A stretch of DNA of 64,000 bases from Nocardia abscessus NBRC 100374. Lineage in GTDB: Bacteria; Actinomycetota; Actinomycetes; Mycobacteriales; Mycobacteriaceae. A program made the translations under genes and the position numbers. The notes under the pieces are model-generated. The model was not told the DNA's origin. It worked only from the letters and a program-made list of their open reading frames with translations, and searched no databases. The stretch spans positions 1-64,000 of the forward strand of contig NZ_BAFP01000150.1 of assembly GCF_000308455.1 (NCBI RefSeq). Reading direction: 5' to 3'. Shown piece by piece: positions 8,587 to 15,691 of the stretch (positions within the stretch are counted from its first letter, which is position 1; each line of letters begins with the position of its first letter).

Positions 8587-9411
8587 CGGTGCGCTCCGGA
8601 CCAGGGGCTCGGCCGCCCATGCCGGTGACGAGCGCCGCGCCCTGCGGTGACGAGCCCCACCTCGCGACAGCCGGGCCTGCGGCGACCGGCGACTCGCACA
8701 CCCCCGCGACGCCGGAACCGCGGAGGATCTCCGAGTTCTAGCGGGCCATCGGCGCGCGCCGAGCATGCCGCGGTCCCGTGAATTGCCCCGGCGGCGACCT
8801 GGAAGTCTTGGGTGCGCGGCGCCACCGACCCTCGCCGGTCGCCTGCGGATACCCGGCCGGGCAGATGTCCAGCACACGCCGAGCCCAGCTACGGTGACCG
8901 CCGACTCGCCCCCCGCTGCGATGTCACGACTGGGGCCGCTTACCGATTCCCACGCCATAGCGCCTCCTCGGCTCACGCGGGAGTCCTGCGACTTCGCGAG
9001 AGTGGCGGCGCACAGAGTTTGGGTGCCGGAAGCGCACTCGATAGCGTTCGACCGATCATGAAGCCACCGGGTCGGGCCGACAACCGCGACCCACATCGCC
9101 CCGCCATCGGGCACGGCTCCGCCACCTCGTACATCTGCGCTGACCGGCCACTCGATAACCCCATTCGGTCCAGACGGAGTTCCGATCCGCCCCGAGTCCA
9201 GTCGCCCCGGTCACCACTCGAAACTCGTTCCGCTCGAGTCGAGTTCGAAAAGTCCGGTTGGCCCGCTACCCGGCGTAAGCAATCAGGCGGCACACCGAGA
9301 TGTGGCGTAAATCATACGGTTGACCGTGGGGCAGGTTTGTCGAGACCCCGCTCTATCAATAGCGGACGTGTCGTATGGTGCTCAGCATCACATTCGATTG
9401 CGGAGGTAACG
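8587..9411. other. Long intergenic region with no convincing gene
   Basis: About 825 bases separate the terminator from the sdh leader ORF. Open frames exist on both strands, but they have weak ribosome-binding sites, arginine-rich out-of-frame composition and no recognisable motifs. The right-hand end, about 9300-9400, is less GC-rich and must contain the sdh promoter. I see no RNA gene or repeat family in it. Confidence 0.5.
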
Positions 9412-9453
9412 ATGACCACCCGCACACAAGATCAGCGAGGCATCCACCTGTGA
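9412..9453 (+). CDS. 13-codon leader ORF coupled to the sdh operon
   Basis: A short ORF encoding MTTRTQDQRGIHL starts with ATG 5 bases after a consensus GGAGG (9402-9406). Its TGA stop overlaps the GTG start of the succinate dehydrogenase membrane subunit in a GTGA arrangement. The membrane-subunit gene itself has no Shine-Dalgarno sequence in the normal position, so ribosomes probably arrive through this leader. It has no cysteine or rare-amino-acid run that would suggest classic attenuation. Whether the peptide has a function of its own is unknown. Confidence 0.6.
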   Translation: MTTRTQDQRGIHL

Positions 9454-10280
9454 GTGCCGCACCGACCGCCGCCCCGGAAGAGGGCACCGGCGTATTCAGC
9501 AGAACAAGGGCCCGGATCTCGGAACGCACATTGCGCACCGACCGATGGTGGATCCCCCCACTCGTCACGGTGCTCGGCCTGGGCGCGTTCCTTGTCTACG
9601 GCTTGATCAGATCGTATGTGCGCACGGCATATTGGGTTCCGGACTACCACTACCTGACGCCCTTCTATTCGCCGTGCCTGAGCACCTCGTGCGTGGAGGG
9701 TTCGAGTCATTTCGGGACGCCGTTCGGTGAGCTGCCCGCGATTCTGCCACTCGGCTTCGTGGTGCTGCCCTTCCTGCTCGGGTTCCGCCTGACCTGCTAC
9801 TACTACCGCAAGGCCTACTACCGGTCGGTGTGGTTCTCCCCGCCCGCCTGCGCCGTGGCCGAGCCGCACGCAAAGTACACCGGCGAGACCAGGCTGCCGC
9901 TGATCGTCCAGAACGCCCACCGCTACTTCTTCTATGTGGCCTTGGTGGTCTCGGTGATCAACACCTACGACGCCATCGTCGCGTTCCACGGCAAATCCGG
10001 CGGCTTCGGCTTCGGCCTCGGCAATATCGTGCTGCTCGGCAACGTCATCCTGCTCTGGGGATACACGCTGTCGTGCCACTCGTGCAGGCATATCGCCGGC
10101 GGACGGTTGAAGAACTTCTCCGCGCATCCGGTGCGCTACTGGTTCTGGACTCAGGTCTCCAAGCTGAACACCCGGCACATGACGCTGGCCTGGACCACCC
10201 TCGGCACCCTCGTGCTGACCGACTTCTACGTCATGTTGGTGGCCAGCAACACGATTTCGGACCTGCGGTTCATCGACTGA
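9450..10280 (+). CDS. sdhC: Succinate dehydrogenase membrane anchor (SDH1 type)
   Basis: This 276-residue integral membrane protein is the cytochrome b/quinone-reducing subunit of the SDH1 complex. About five hydrophobic helices are visible, for example near ALVTVLGLGAFLVYGL, LPLGFVVLPFLLGF, YFFYVALVVSVIN and LGNVILLWGYTL. Histidines suitable for haem ligation occur in NAHRYFF and SCHSCRH. The region GVFSRTRARISERTLRTDRWW and the C-terminus TISDLRFID closely recall mycobacterial Rv0249c. GTG at 9450 is the only suitable start and overlaps the leader ORF stop. The flavoprotein and Fe-S subunit genes follow directly, so the three form one operon feeding electrons from succinate to the quinone pool. 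Confidence 0.9.
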   Translation: MSAAPTAAPEEGTGVFSRTRARISERTLRTDRWWIPPLVTVLGLGAFLVYGLIRSYVRTAYWVPDYHYLTPFYSPCLSTSCVEGSSHFGTPFGELPAILPLGFVVLPFLLGFRLTCYYYRKAYYRSVWFSPPACAVAEPHAKYTGETRLPLIVQNAHRYFFYVALVVSVINTYDAIVAFHGKSGGFGFGLGNIVLLGNVILLWGYTLSCHSCRHIAGGRLKNFSAHPVRYWFWTQVSKLNTRHMTLAWTTLGTLVLTDFYVMLVASNTISDLRFID

Positions 10281-10305
10281 CCGCCTCATCGAGGAGTTTC
10301 TCTGC

Positions 10306-12246
10306 ATGGCAGAAGTGGAACGGCACAACTACGACGTCGTCGTGATCGGAGCGGGCGGCGCCGGACTGCGCGCGGTCATCGAAGCCAGAGAGCACGGGCT
10401 GTCGGTGGCGGTGGTGTGCAAATCGCTGTTCGGCAAGGCCCACACGGTGATGGCCGAAGGCGGCTGCGCGGCGTCGATGGGCAACGCCAACGAGAAGGAC
10501 AATTGGCAGGTTCATTTCCGCGACACGATGCGGGGCGGCAAGTTCCTCAACAACTGGCGCATGGCCGAATTGCACGCGCAGGAAGCGCCCGACCGGGTGT
10601 GGGAACTGGAAACCTACGGTGCGCTGTTCGACCGCACCGCGGACGGCCGCATCAGCCAGCGCAATTTCGGTGGTCACACCTACCCGCGGCTCGCGCACGT
10701 CGGTGACCGGACCGGCCTCGAGATCATCCGCACCATGCAGCAGAAGATCGTCTCGCTGCAGCAGGAGGATTTCGCCGAGACCGGCGACTACGAAAAGCGC
10801 ATCAAGGTCTTCGCCGAGTGCACGATCACCGAATTGCTCAAGGACGGCGACCGCATCTCCGGCGCGTTCGGCTACTGGCGCGAATCCGGCCGCTTCATCC
10901 TGTTCGAGACCCCCGCGGTGGTGCTGGCGACCGGTGGCATCGGCAAGTCGTACAAGGTGACCTCGAACTCCTGGGAGTACACCGGCGACGGCCACGCACT
11001 GGCGCTGCGCGCGGGCGCGACGCTGATCAACATGGAGTTCCTGCAGTTCCACCCGACCGGCATGGTCTGGCCGCCCAGCGTGAAGGGCATTCTGGTCACC
11101 GAGGGCGTGCGCGGCGACGGCGGGGTGCTGAAGAACACCGAGGGCAAGCGGTTCATGTTCGACTACATTCCGCCGGTCTTCAAAGGGCAGTACGCCGAGA
11201 CCGAGGAAGAGGCCGACCAATGGCTGCGGGACAACGATTCCGCACGCCGCACGCCGGATCTGCTGCCGCGCGACGAGGTCGCCCGCGCGATCAACGAAGA
11301 GGTCAAGGCCGGACGCGGCACCGAGCACGGTGGCGTCTATCTGGACATCGCCTCCCGGATGCCGGCCGACGAGATCGTGCGGCGGCTGCCGTCGATGCAC
11401 CACCAGTTCAAAGAACTCGCGGACGTGGACATCACCAAGGAGCCGATGGAGGTCGGGCCGACCTGTCACTACGTGATGGGCGGCGTCGAGGTCGATCCGG
11501 ACACCGGTGCGGCCACGGTGCCCGGGCTGTTCGCCGCGGGCGAGTGCTCCGGCGGCATGCACGGGTCGAATAGGCTGGGCGGTAACTCGCTGTCGGACCT
11601 GCTGGTGTTCGGCCGCCGGGCCGGACTGGGCGCCGCTGCCTATGTGGAACAGCTCGGCGCGCGGCCGTCGGTCTCGGACGACGACGTCTCGAAGGCCGCG
11701 AAGGCCGCGGTAGCGCCGTTCGATCCGCCCACCGACGGCAACGGGGAGAACCCCTACACCTTGCACACCGATCTGCAGCAGACGATGAACGACCTGGTCG
11801 GCATCATCCGCAAGGAGCACGAGGTCCGGGAGGCGATCGACAAGCTCAGCGAGCTGCGCGCGCGATTCCGTCACGTGACAGTGGAGGGTCATCGCCAGTT
11901 CAATCCCGGCTGGCATCTGGCGCTCGACCTGCAGAACATGCTGTTGGTCAGCGAATGCGTGGCACACGCGGCGCTGTTGCGGACCGAGAGCCGCGGCGGG
12001 CACACCAGGGACGACCACCCGTCGATGGATCCGGATTGGCGGAACAGGCTGCTGGTCTGCGCCGTGGACCCGGGCACGATCGGCGACCCGATCCCCGACG
12101 TCACGGTGACGCGCAAGGAACAACAACCGATGCGCTCGGATCTGCTCGCCCTCTTCGATCTCGGCGAGCTCGAAAAGTACTACACCCCGGACGAACTCGC
12201 CGGGCACCCGGCCACGGCCGGGCACTCGACGGAGCGAGAGGCGTAA
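10306..12246 (+). CDS. sdhA: Succinate dehydrogenase flavoprotein subunit (SDH1 type)
   Basis: This 646-residue flavoprotein oxidises succinate to fumarate. The FAD-binding GAGGAG motif is at residues 16-21, and the histidine that should carry covalent FAD is His46 in AHTVMAEGG. Active-site segments QFHPTG, LVTEGVRGDG and GGMHGSNRLGGNSL are all present. The length equals that of the mycobacterial SDH1 flavoprotein (Rv0248c). GAGGAG lies 10 bases before the ATG. It follows the membrane subunit by 25 bases and precedes the Fe-S subunit by 2 bases, so the complex is made from one transcript. Confidence 0.95.
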   Translation: MAEVERHNYDVVVIGAGGAGLRAVIEAREHGLSVAVVCKSLFGKAHTVMAEGGCAASMGNANEKDNWQVHFRDTMRGGKFLNNWRMAELHAQEAPDRVWELETYGALFDRTADGRISQRNFGGHTYPRLAHVGDRTGLEIIRTMQQKIVSLQQEDFAETGDYEKRIKVFAECTITELLKDGDRISGAFGYWRESGRFILFETPAVVLATGGIGKSYKVTSNSWEYTGDGHALALRAGATLINMEFLQFHPTGMVWPPSVKGILVTEGVRGDGGVLKNTEGKRFMFDYIPPVFKGQYAETEEEADQWLRDNDSARRTPDLLPRDEVARAINEEVKAGRGTEHGGVYLDIASRMPADEIVRRLPSMHHQFKELADVDITKEPMEVGPTCHYVMGGVEVDPDTGAATVPGLFAAGECSGGMHGSNRLGGNSLSDLLVFGRRAGLGAAAYVEQLGARPSVSDDDVSKAAKAAVAPFDPPTDGNGENPYTLHTDLQQTMNDLVGIIRKEHEVREAIDKLSELRARFRHVTVEGHRQFNPGWHLALDLQNMLLVSECVAHAALLRTESRGGHTRDDHPSMDPDWRNRLLVCAVDPGTIGDPIPDVTVTRKEQQPMRSDLLALFDLGELEKYYTPDELAGHPATAGHSTEREA

Positions 12247-12248
12247 CG

Positions 12249-12995
12249 ATGGGTTACGACGCCACATTCCGCGTATGGCGCGGCGATCTCGACGGCGGAG
12301 AACTGCACGATTTCACCGTACTGGTGAACGAGGGCGAGGTGGTGCTCGACATCATCCACCGGCTACAGGCCACGCAGGCGCCCGACCTGGCGGTGCGCTG
12401 GAACTGTAAGGCGGGCAAGTGCGGTTCTTGTTCGGCCGAGGTGAACGGGCGGCCGCGTCTGCTGTGCATGACACGAATGTCCACCTTCGGCGAGGACGAA
12501 GTGATCACGGTGACGCCGATGCGCACGTTCCCGGTGATCAAGGACCTCGTGACGGACGTGTCGTTCAATTACGAAAAGGCTCGACAGATACCGTCTTTCA
12601 CGCCGCCCGCCGATCTCAAACCGGGCGAGTACCGGATGAAGCAGATCGACGTGGAGCGTTCGCAGGAATTCCGCAAATGCATCGAGTGCTTCCTGTGCCA
12701 GGACACCTGTCACGTGGTGCGTGACCACGAGGAGAACAAAACCGCGTTCGCGGGACCGCGCTATCTGATGCGGATCACCGAATTGGAGATGCATCCGCTG
12801 GACGTCGGCGATCGGACCGACCTCGCCCAGGACGAGCAGGGGCTCGGCCTGTGCAACATCACCAAGTGCTGCACCGAGGTCTGCCCGGAACATATCAAGA
12901 TCACCGACAACGCCCTGATTCCGTTGAAGGAACGAGTGGCCGATCGCAAATACGACCCGGTGGTGTGGTTGGGCAACAAACTGTTCCGCCGTTAG
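12249..12995 (+). CDS. sdhB: Succinate dehydrogenase iron-sulfur subunit (SDH1 type)
   Basis: This 248-residue protein relays electrons from FAD to the membrane subunit. The [2Fe-2S] ligands lie in CKAGKCGSCSAE plus a later LLCM cysteine. The [4Fe-4S] motif is CIECFLCQDTCH, and CNITKCCTEVCPEH supplies the [3Fe-4S] and remaining ligands. ATG at 12249 follows the flavoprotein stop by only 2 bases, with GAGAGG upstream inside sdhA. The length matches mycobacterial Rv0247c exactly. A strong bidirectional hairpin ends the operon. Confidence 0.95.
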   Translation: MGYDATFRVWRGDLDGGELHDFTVLVNEGEVVLDIIHRLQATQAPDLAVRWNCKAGKCGSCSAEVNGRPRLLCMTRMSTFGEDEVITVTPMRTFPVIKDLVTDVSFNYEKARQIPSFTPPADLKPGEYRMKQIDVERSQEFRKCIECFLCQDTCHVVRDHEENKTAFAGPRYLMRITELEMHPLDVGDRTDLAQDEQGLGLCNITKCCTEVCPEHIKITDNALIPLKERVADRKYDPVVWLGNKLFRR

Positions 12996-13007
12996 GCCAC
13001 ACAGAGA

Positions 13008-13037
13008 CGACCGGCCGGGACGATTCCCGGCCGGTCG
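13008..13037. terminator. Bidirectional hairpin after sdhB
   Basis: A perfect 13-bp stem CGACCGGCCGGGA / TCCCGGCCGGTCG with loop CGAT lies between the convergent sdhB and small membrane protein genes, 12 bases after the sdhB stop and 9 bases after the other stop. Confidence 0.8.
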
Positions 13038-13045
13038 GCGCACCC

Positions 13046-13243
13046 TTATAGTATTGCCACTACACCGAGGGCGACGATCCACACCAGCAGGCCGACGAGC
13101 AGCGCCGACAACAGCGAGTTGGTGAGGACGAAGACTCCGACCGCCGACACCGCGAACAACAGTGCGACGATCAGCCATTCCACCCAATCGTCCGGAAACA
13201 ATTTCTTGTACCGGGGATGGGAGCTCTTGAGCCCTCGGTCCAC
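13046..13243 (-). CDS. Small membrane protein
   Basis: This 65-residue protein has a basic N-terminus (RGLKSSHPRYKKLFPDDW) followed by two closely spaced hydrophobic helices (about residues 22-41 and 43-64) that run to the C-terminus. It is probably inserted in the cytoplasmic membrane with the basic end inside. The start is GTG with a poor ribosome-binding site. It converges on the sdh operon, and the shared hairpin terminator supports it being a real transcription unit. Function unknown. Confidence 0.6.
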   Translation of the reverse strand: MDRGLKSSHPRYKKLFPDDWVEWLIVALLFAVSAVGVFVLTNSLLSALLVGLLVWIVALGVVAIL

Positions 13244-13326
13244 GAATAGAGGGCTACCCGTAATTCAGCCGCGGCAAACGTCTTTTCGTTGTCGAATATC
13301 TGTCATTTCGTGATCTTCGAGGCGCC

Positions 13327-13551
13327 CTACCGCGGCCGATCGAACTCACCGTCGTGCACCCCGGCCGTGAAAGCGGCCCACTCTCCGGGGGTGAAGACCA
13401 GCACCGGCCCGTCGGGGTCCTTCCCGTTGCGCAGGCCGACGTGTCCGTCGGCCAGCAGGGCCACCTCCACGCTGTCGCTGCCCGGCCCTTCTCCGGCCTT
13501 CCGCCAGGTGGCGCCGGTCAGGTCGATGTTCGCGTTGCCTTGAATGCTCAC
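13327..13551 (-). CDS. DUF397 domain protein
   Basis: This 74-residue single-domain DUF397 protein contains the family hallmarks ATWRKAG near the N-terminus, VEVALL, HVGLRNGKDPDGPVLVF and the terminal FTPGEWAAFTAGVHDGEFD. DUF397 proteins are typical partners of XRE/DUF5753 regulators in the WhiJ-type loci of actinobacteria, but no XRE gene lies beside this copy. AAGGAG precedes the GTG start at 13551 by 9 bases. The gene is on the same strand as, and 200 bases downstream of, a small protein whose paralogue sits next to the complete DUF397/XRE locus at 54-55.7 kb. Confidence 0.88.
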   Translation of the reverse strand: MSIQGNANIDLTGATWRKAGEGPGSDSVEVALLADGHVGLRNGKDPDGPVLVFTPGEWAAFTAGVHDGEFDRPR

Positions 13552-13751
13552 GAATTGGACTCCTTCGCTGTCTGCCGGGGCAGACGTGTACGGACCGAGA
13601 ATCCAGCACAACTGCTGGACGCATTCACGCGCGCCCGATAGTACCGCCGCTGACCGGCACTGTCGGGCGAACAACGAGGCCGGATGATCGGGCCGGTGAC
13701 ACCGGCAGGCCGGGACGATTCCGGCGCAACACTCAGCGGGATCACAAGCTC

Positions 13752-14222
13752 TCAGCGGCGGCGCTGCACCGGCTCGGCCCACGCGCGGATAGCCGCCACC
13801 ACCACCCGGCCGGAAGGGCGAAACCGATTGCGCGGCGGCACGATCCACCGGCGAATCGCGCCGACCGACGCGGTGGGAGACGGCAACGCGATCGTCGACC
13901 CGGTGCGCGAGACCGACACGTCCAGCCGGAACAACTCCGCGAACAGTCGCGTATCGCTTTCGGGCAGGTCCGGCGCGATCAGGAAGGTCCACCGGTTCGA
14001 GCGCGGGTGCGCCAGGATCGGGCCGAGCCGAACGCTCTTGCTCTGCATGTGTGCCTTGACCGCCTGCCCCAGGCTGCTCGGCATGGTCAACGCCCAGACC
14101 GATCCGGCGCGCATCACGATGCGGCCGAGTTCTGGTGGGTCGACAACGGCGGGCAGGTCACATTCCCGCCGATAGAACTGACATCTGGACCGTGGTGTAT
14201 CTCCAAGTGGCCGCTGCTCCAC
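13752..14222 (-). CDS. Small DUF397-associated protein, paralogue of the 55.1-kb gene
   Basis: This 156-residue soluble protein has no family I can name with certainty. It is clearly paralogous to the 174-residue product at 55139-55663: both share an RC..YR start, VDP..LGRI, a GP..AHPR..RWTFL core, LFA.LFR, and a late LPSPT....G..R.W.V.P segment. The core vaguely resembles the second half of the actinobacterial bifunctional DNA primase/polymerase N-terminal-like domain, but catalytic residues cannot be confirmed. GTG at 14222 has GCAGGGGG just upstream; the frame is open to 14264. It lies upstream of the DUF397 gene on the same strand. Confidence 0.65.
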   Translation of the reverse strand: MEQRPLGDTPRSRCQFYRRECDLPAVVDPPELGRIVMRAGSVWALTMPSSLGQAVKAHMQSKSVRLGPILAHPRSNRWTFLIAPDLPESDTRLFAELFRLDVSVSRTGSTIALPSPTASVGAIRRWIVPPRNRFRPSGRVVVAAIRAWAEPVQRRR

Positions 14223-14432
14223 CGACAACCCCCTGCAGTTGTGTGGTTCGACAATTAGGTGCACGCCATACCGAAAGCCCCTGCGATCCGACTGCGCCCC
14301 CGCTCGTGCCGAGATGCATACGGAGATGGTGCTACCTTCAGTTTCGCGTTGCTGCCGCCCGGATTAAGGGATAAAGACAGTGCAAAAGTGGGGAAAATAG
14401 GTTTGAGCCGGGACCTATGTGAAAGCTGTGAC

Positions 14433-15374
14433 TCAGTGCCGGCTGTGGTCGGTGAGCGGAGTCCGGGGGCCGAACTTCGGTTTGTGGAATTGGCCGCTGA
14501 TTTCGAGCAGGCGGATCGCCCGGTAGCGGTGCGGGCGCAGCGGTTCCAGATATTCGACCATCGCCTCGTCGTCCATCGGACGGCCGAGCAGGGTCCAGCC
14601 GACCGCGGCGGCGAGGTGGTAATCGCCGACCGACAGCGCGTCCGCGTCGCCGAAGGCCCGCTGCGCGATCTCCGCGGCGGTCCACACCCCGATTCCGGGG
14701 ACACTGCACAGCATGCGCGCCGCCTCGGCCGGATCGACTCGCGCCGCACGCTCCAGCGACTCGGCGAGCCGCGCCGCGCGCACGATGGTCTGCGCGCGCT
14801 GTGGTCCGACATTGGCCCGGTGGTAGACCCAGGAGGGGACGCGCCGCCAGGTATCGGCGTCCGGTGGCAGCAGCATCCCTTCCGGCGCGGGGCCCGGTGC
14901 GGGTTCGCCGAACCGCCGCACCAACTTCCGCCACGACGCGCGTGCGGAGATGGTGTGCACTTTCTGCTCCAGCACGGCGGGCACCAAAGCTTCGAAGACC
15001 AGACCCGTGCGCAGCATGCGCAGTCCGGGGAAGCGGCGATGGGCGTCGACGAGCTTCGGATGAGCGGGGAGGAACGCCGAGACGTCCTCGTCCAGACAGA
15101 GCATGTGCTCGATACCGTCGAGGAATTCCGTCGCGCCCGGCCCCCACGCACGCGCCTGTACCGCGCACGGGCCGGACTGGGTCAATCGGTAGGTGACCGG
15201 CCCGGTCGGCAAACGGGAGGCGTGCCAGTGCGCGCCGTCGCCGGTCACTCGGTGGCAAGGATCTCCGGTGCCGCGGCCGAGCGGCGCGACGGTGCACGCC
15301 AGATCGATCGGACGATCCGTGGTCACGGTCCGGCTCGCTCCCGGCTCGACCGTCACGCTGCGCACCCGCATCAT
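14433..15374 (-). CDS. DNA-3-methyladenine glycosylase II family protein
   Basis: This 313-residue base-excision enzyme would remove alkylated purines. The C-terminal half is an HhH-GPD domain: the helix-hairpin-helix reads CSVPGIGVWTAAEIAQRAFG and the catalytic aspartate is Asp251 in SVGDYHLA. Upstream, PALVPAVLEQKVHTISA-like sequence (EALVPAVLEQKV) corresponds to the AlkA core. No Fe-S cysteine loop follows, which separates it from EndoIII and MutY. The frame is open to 15473, but the first 100 bases of that extension are AT-rich like a promoter, so ATG at 15374 is preferred. The start remains uncertain. Confidence 0.88.
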   Translation of the reverse strand: MMRVRSVTVEPGASRTVTTDRPIDLACTVAPLGRGTGDPCHRVTGDGAHWHASRLPTGPVTYRLTQSGPCAVQARAWGPGATEFLDGIEHMLCLDEDVSAFLPAHPKLVDAHRRFPGLRMLRTGLVFEALVPAVLEQKVHTISARASWRKLVRRFGEPAPGPAPEGMLLPPDADTWRRVPSWVYHRANVGPQRAQTIVRAARLAESLERAARVDPAEAARMLCSVPGIGVWTAAEIAQRAFGDADALSVGDYHLAAAVGWTLLGRPMDDEAMVEYLEPLRPHRYRAIRLLEISGQFHKPKFGPRTPLTDHSRH

Positions 15375-15574
15375 TCTGCCCGGTGCGGCGCGCGGGGGCG
15401 CGTCCCCCTCGACCCGCGTGACGCGGATTATTATCCGAGACACACCATAAGGCTTTTCATACCATTTGCGCATAATCGGAGTTTCCCGGACTCGGATGTA
15501 ACAGCAGGCGATTCACGGCGATAACGATCTCGATCGGCAAATAGCTGGCAGAAGCCATTACGGAGGTTATGGAG

Positions 15575-15679
15575 ATGATCACCAATCTGCTCAACTGGCT
15601 GCTCAACGCCTGGGGTGGGGTCTTCGCGGGCAGCTCGGGTTACCAGATTCCCCCCGGCATCCTGCCGTTCGGTAGCTGA
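15575..15679 (+). CDS. 34-residue microprotein
   Basis: A short ORF encodes 34 residues: an amphipathic/hydrophobic N-terminal helix (ITNLLNWLLNAWGGVF), a Gly/Ser turn, and a C-terminus ending IPPGILPFGS. GGAGG at 15562-15566 is 8 bases before ATG 15575; an in-frame ATG at 15569 is too close to it. The upstream 100 bases are AT-rich, as a promoter would be. It ends 12 bases before the stop of the convergent FAD/Fe-S oxidoreductase gene. It could be a membrane-associated peptide, a bacteriocin-like or hormone-like peptide, or a regulatory leader. No family is recognised. Confidence 0.55.
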   Translation: MITNLLNWLLNAWGGVFAGSSGYQIPPGILPFGS

Positions 15680-15691
15680 ACCGCGCGAAGG

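Noticed and set aside
8467..9453. Long overlapping open frames on both strands in the 8.6-9.4 kb intergenic region
   Set aside because: They are GC-driven open frames with arginine-, serine- and proline-rich products, no ribosome-binding sites and no motif.
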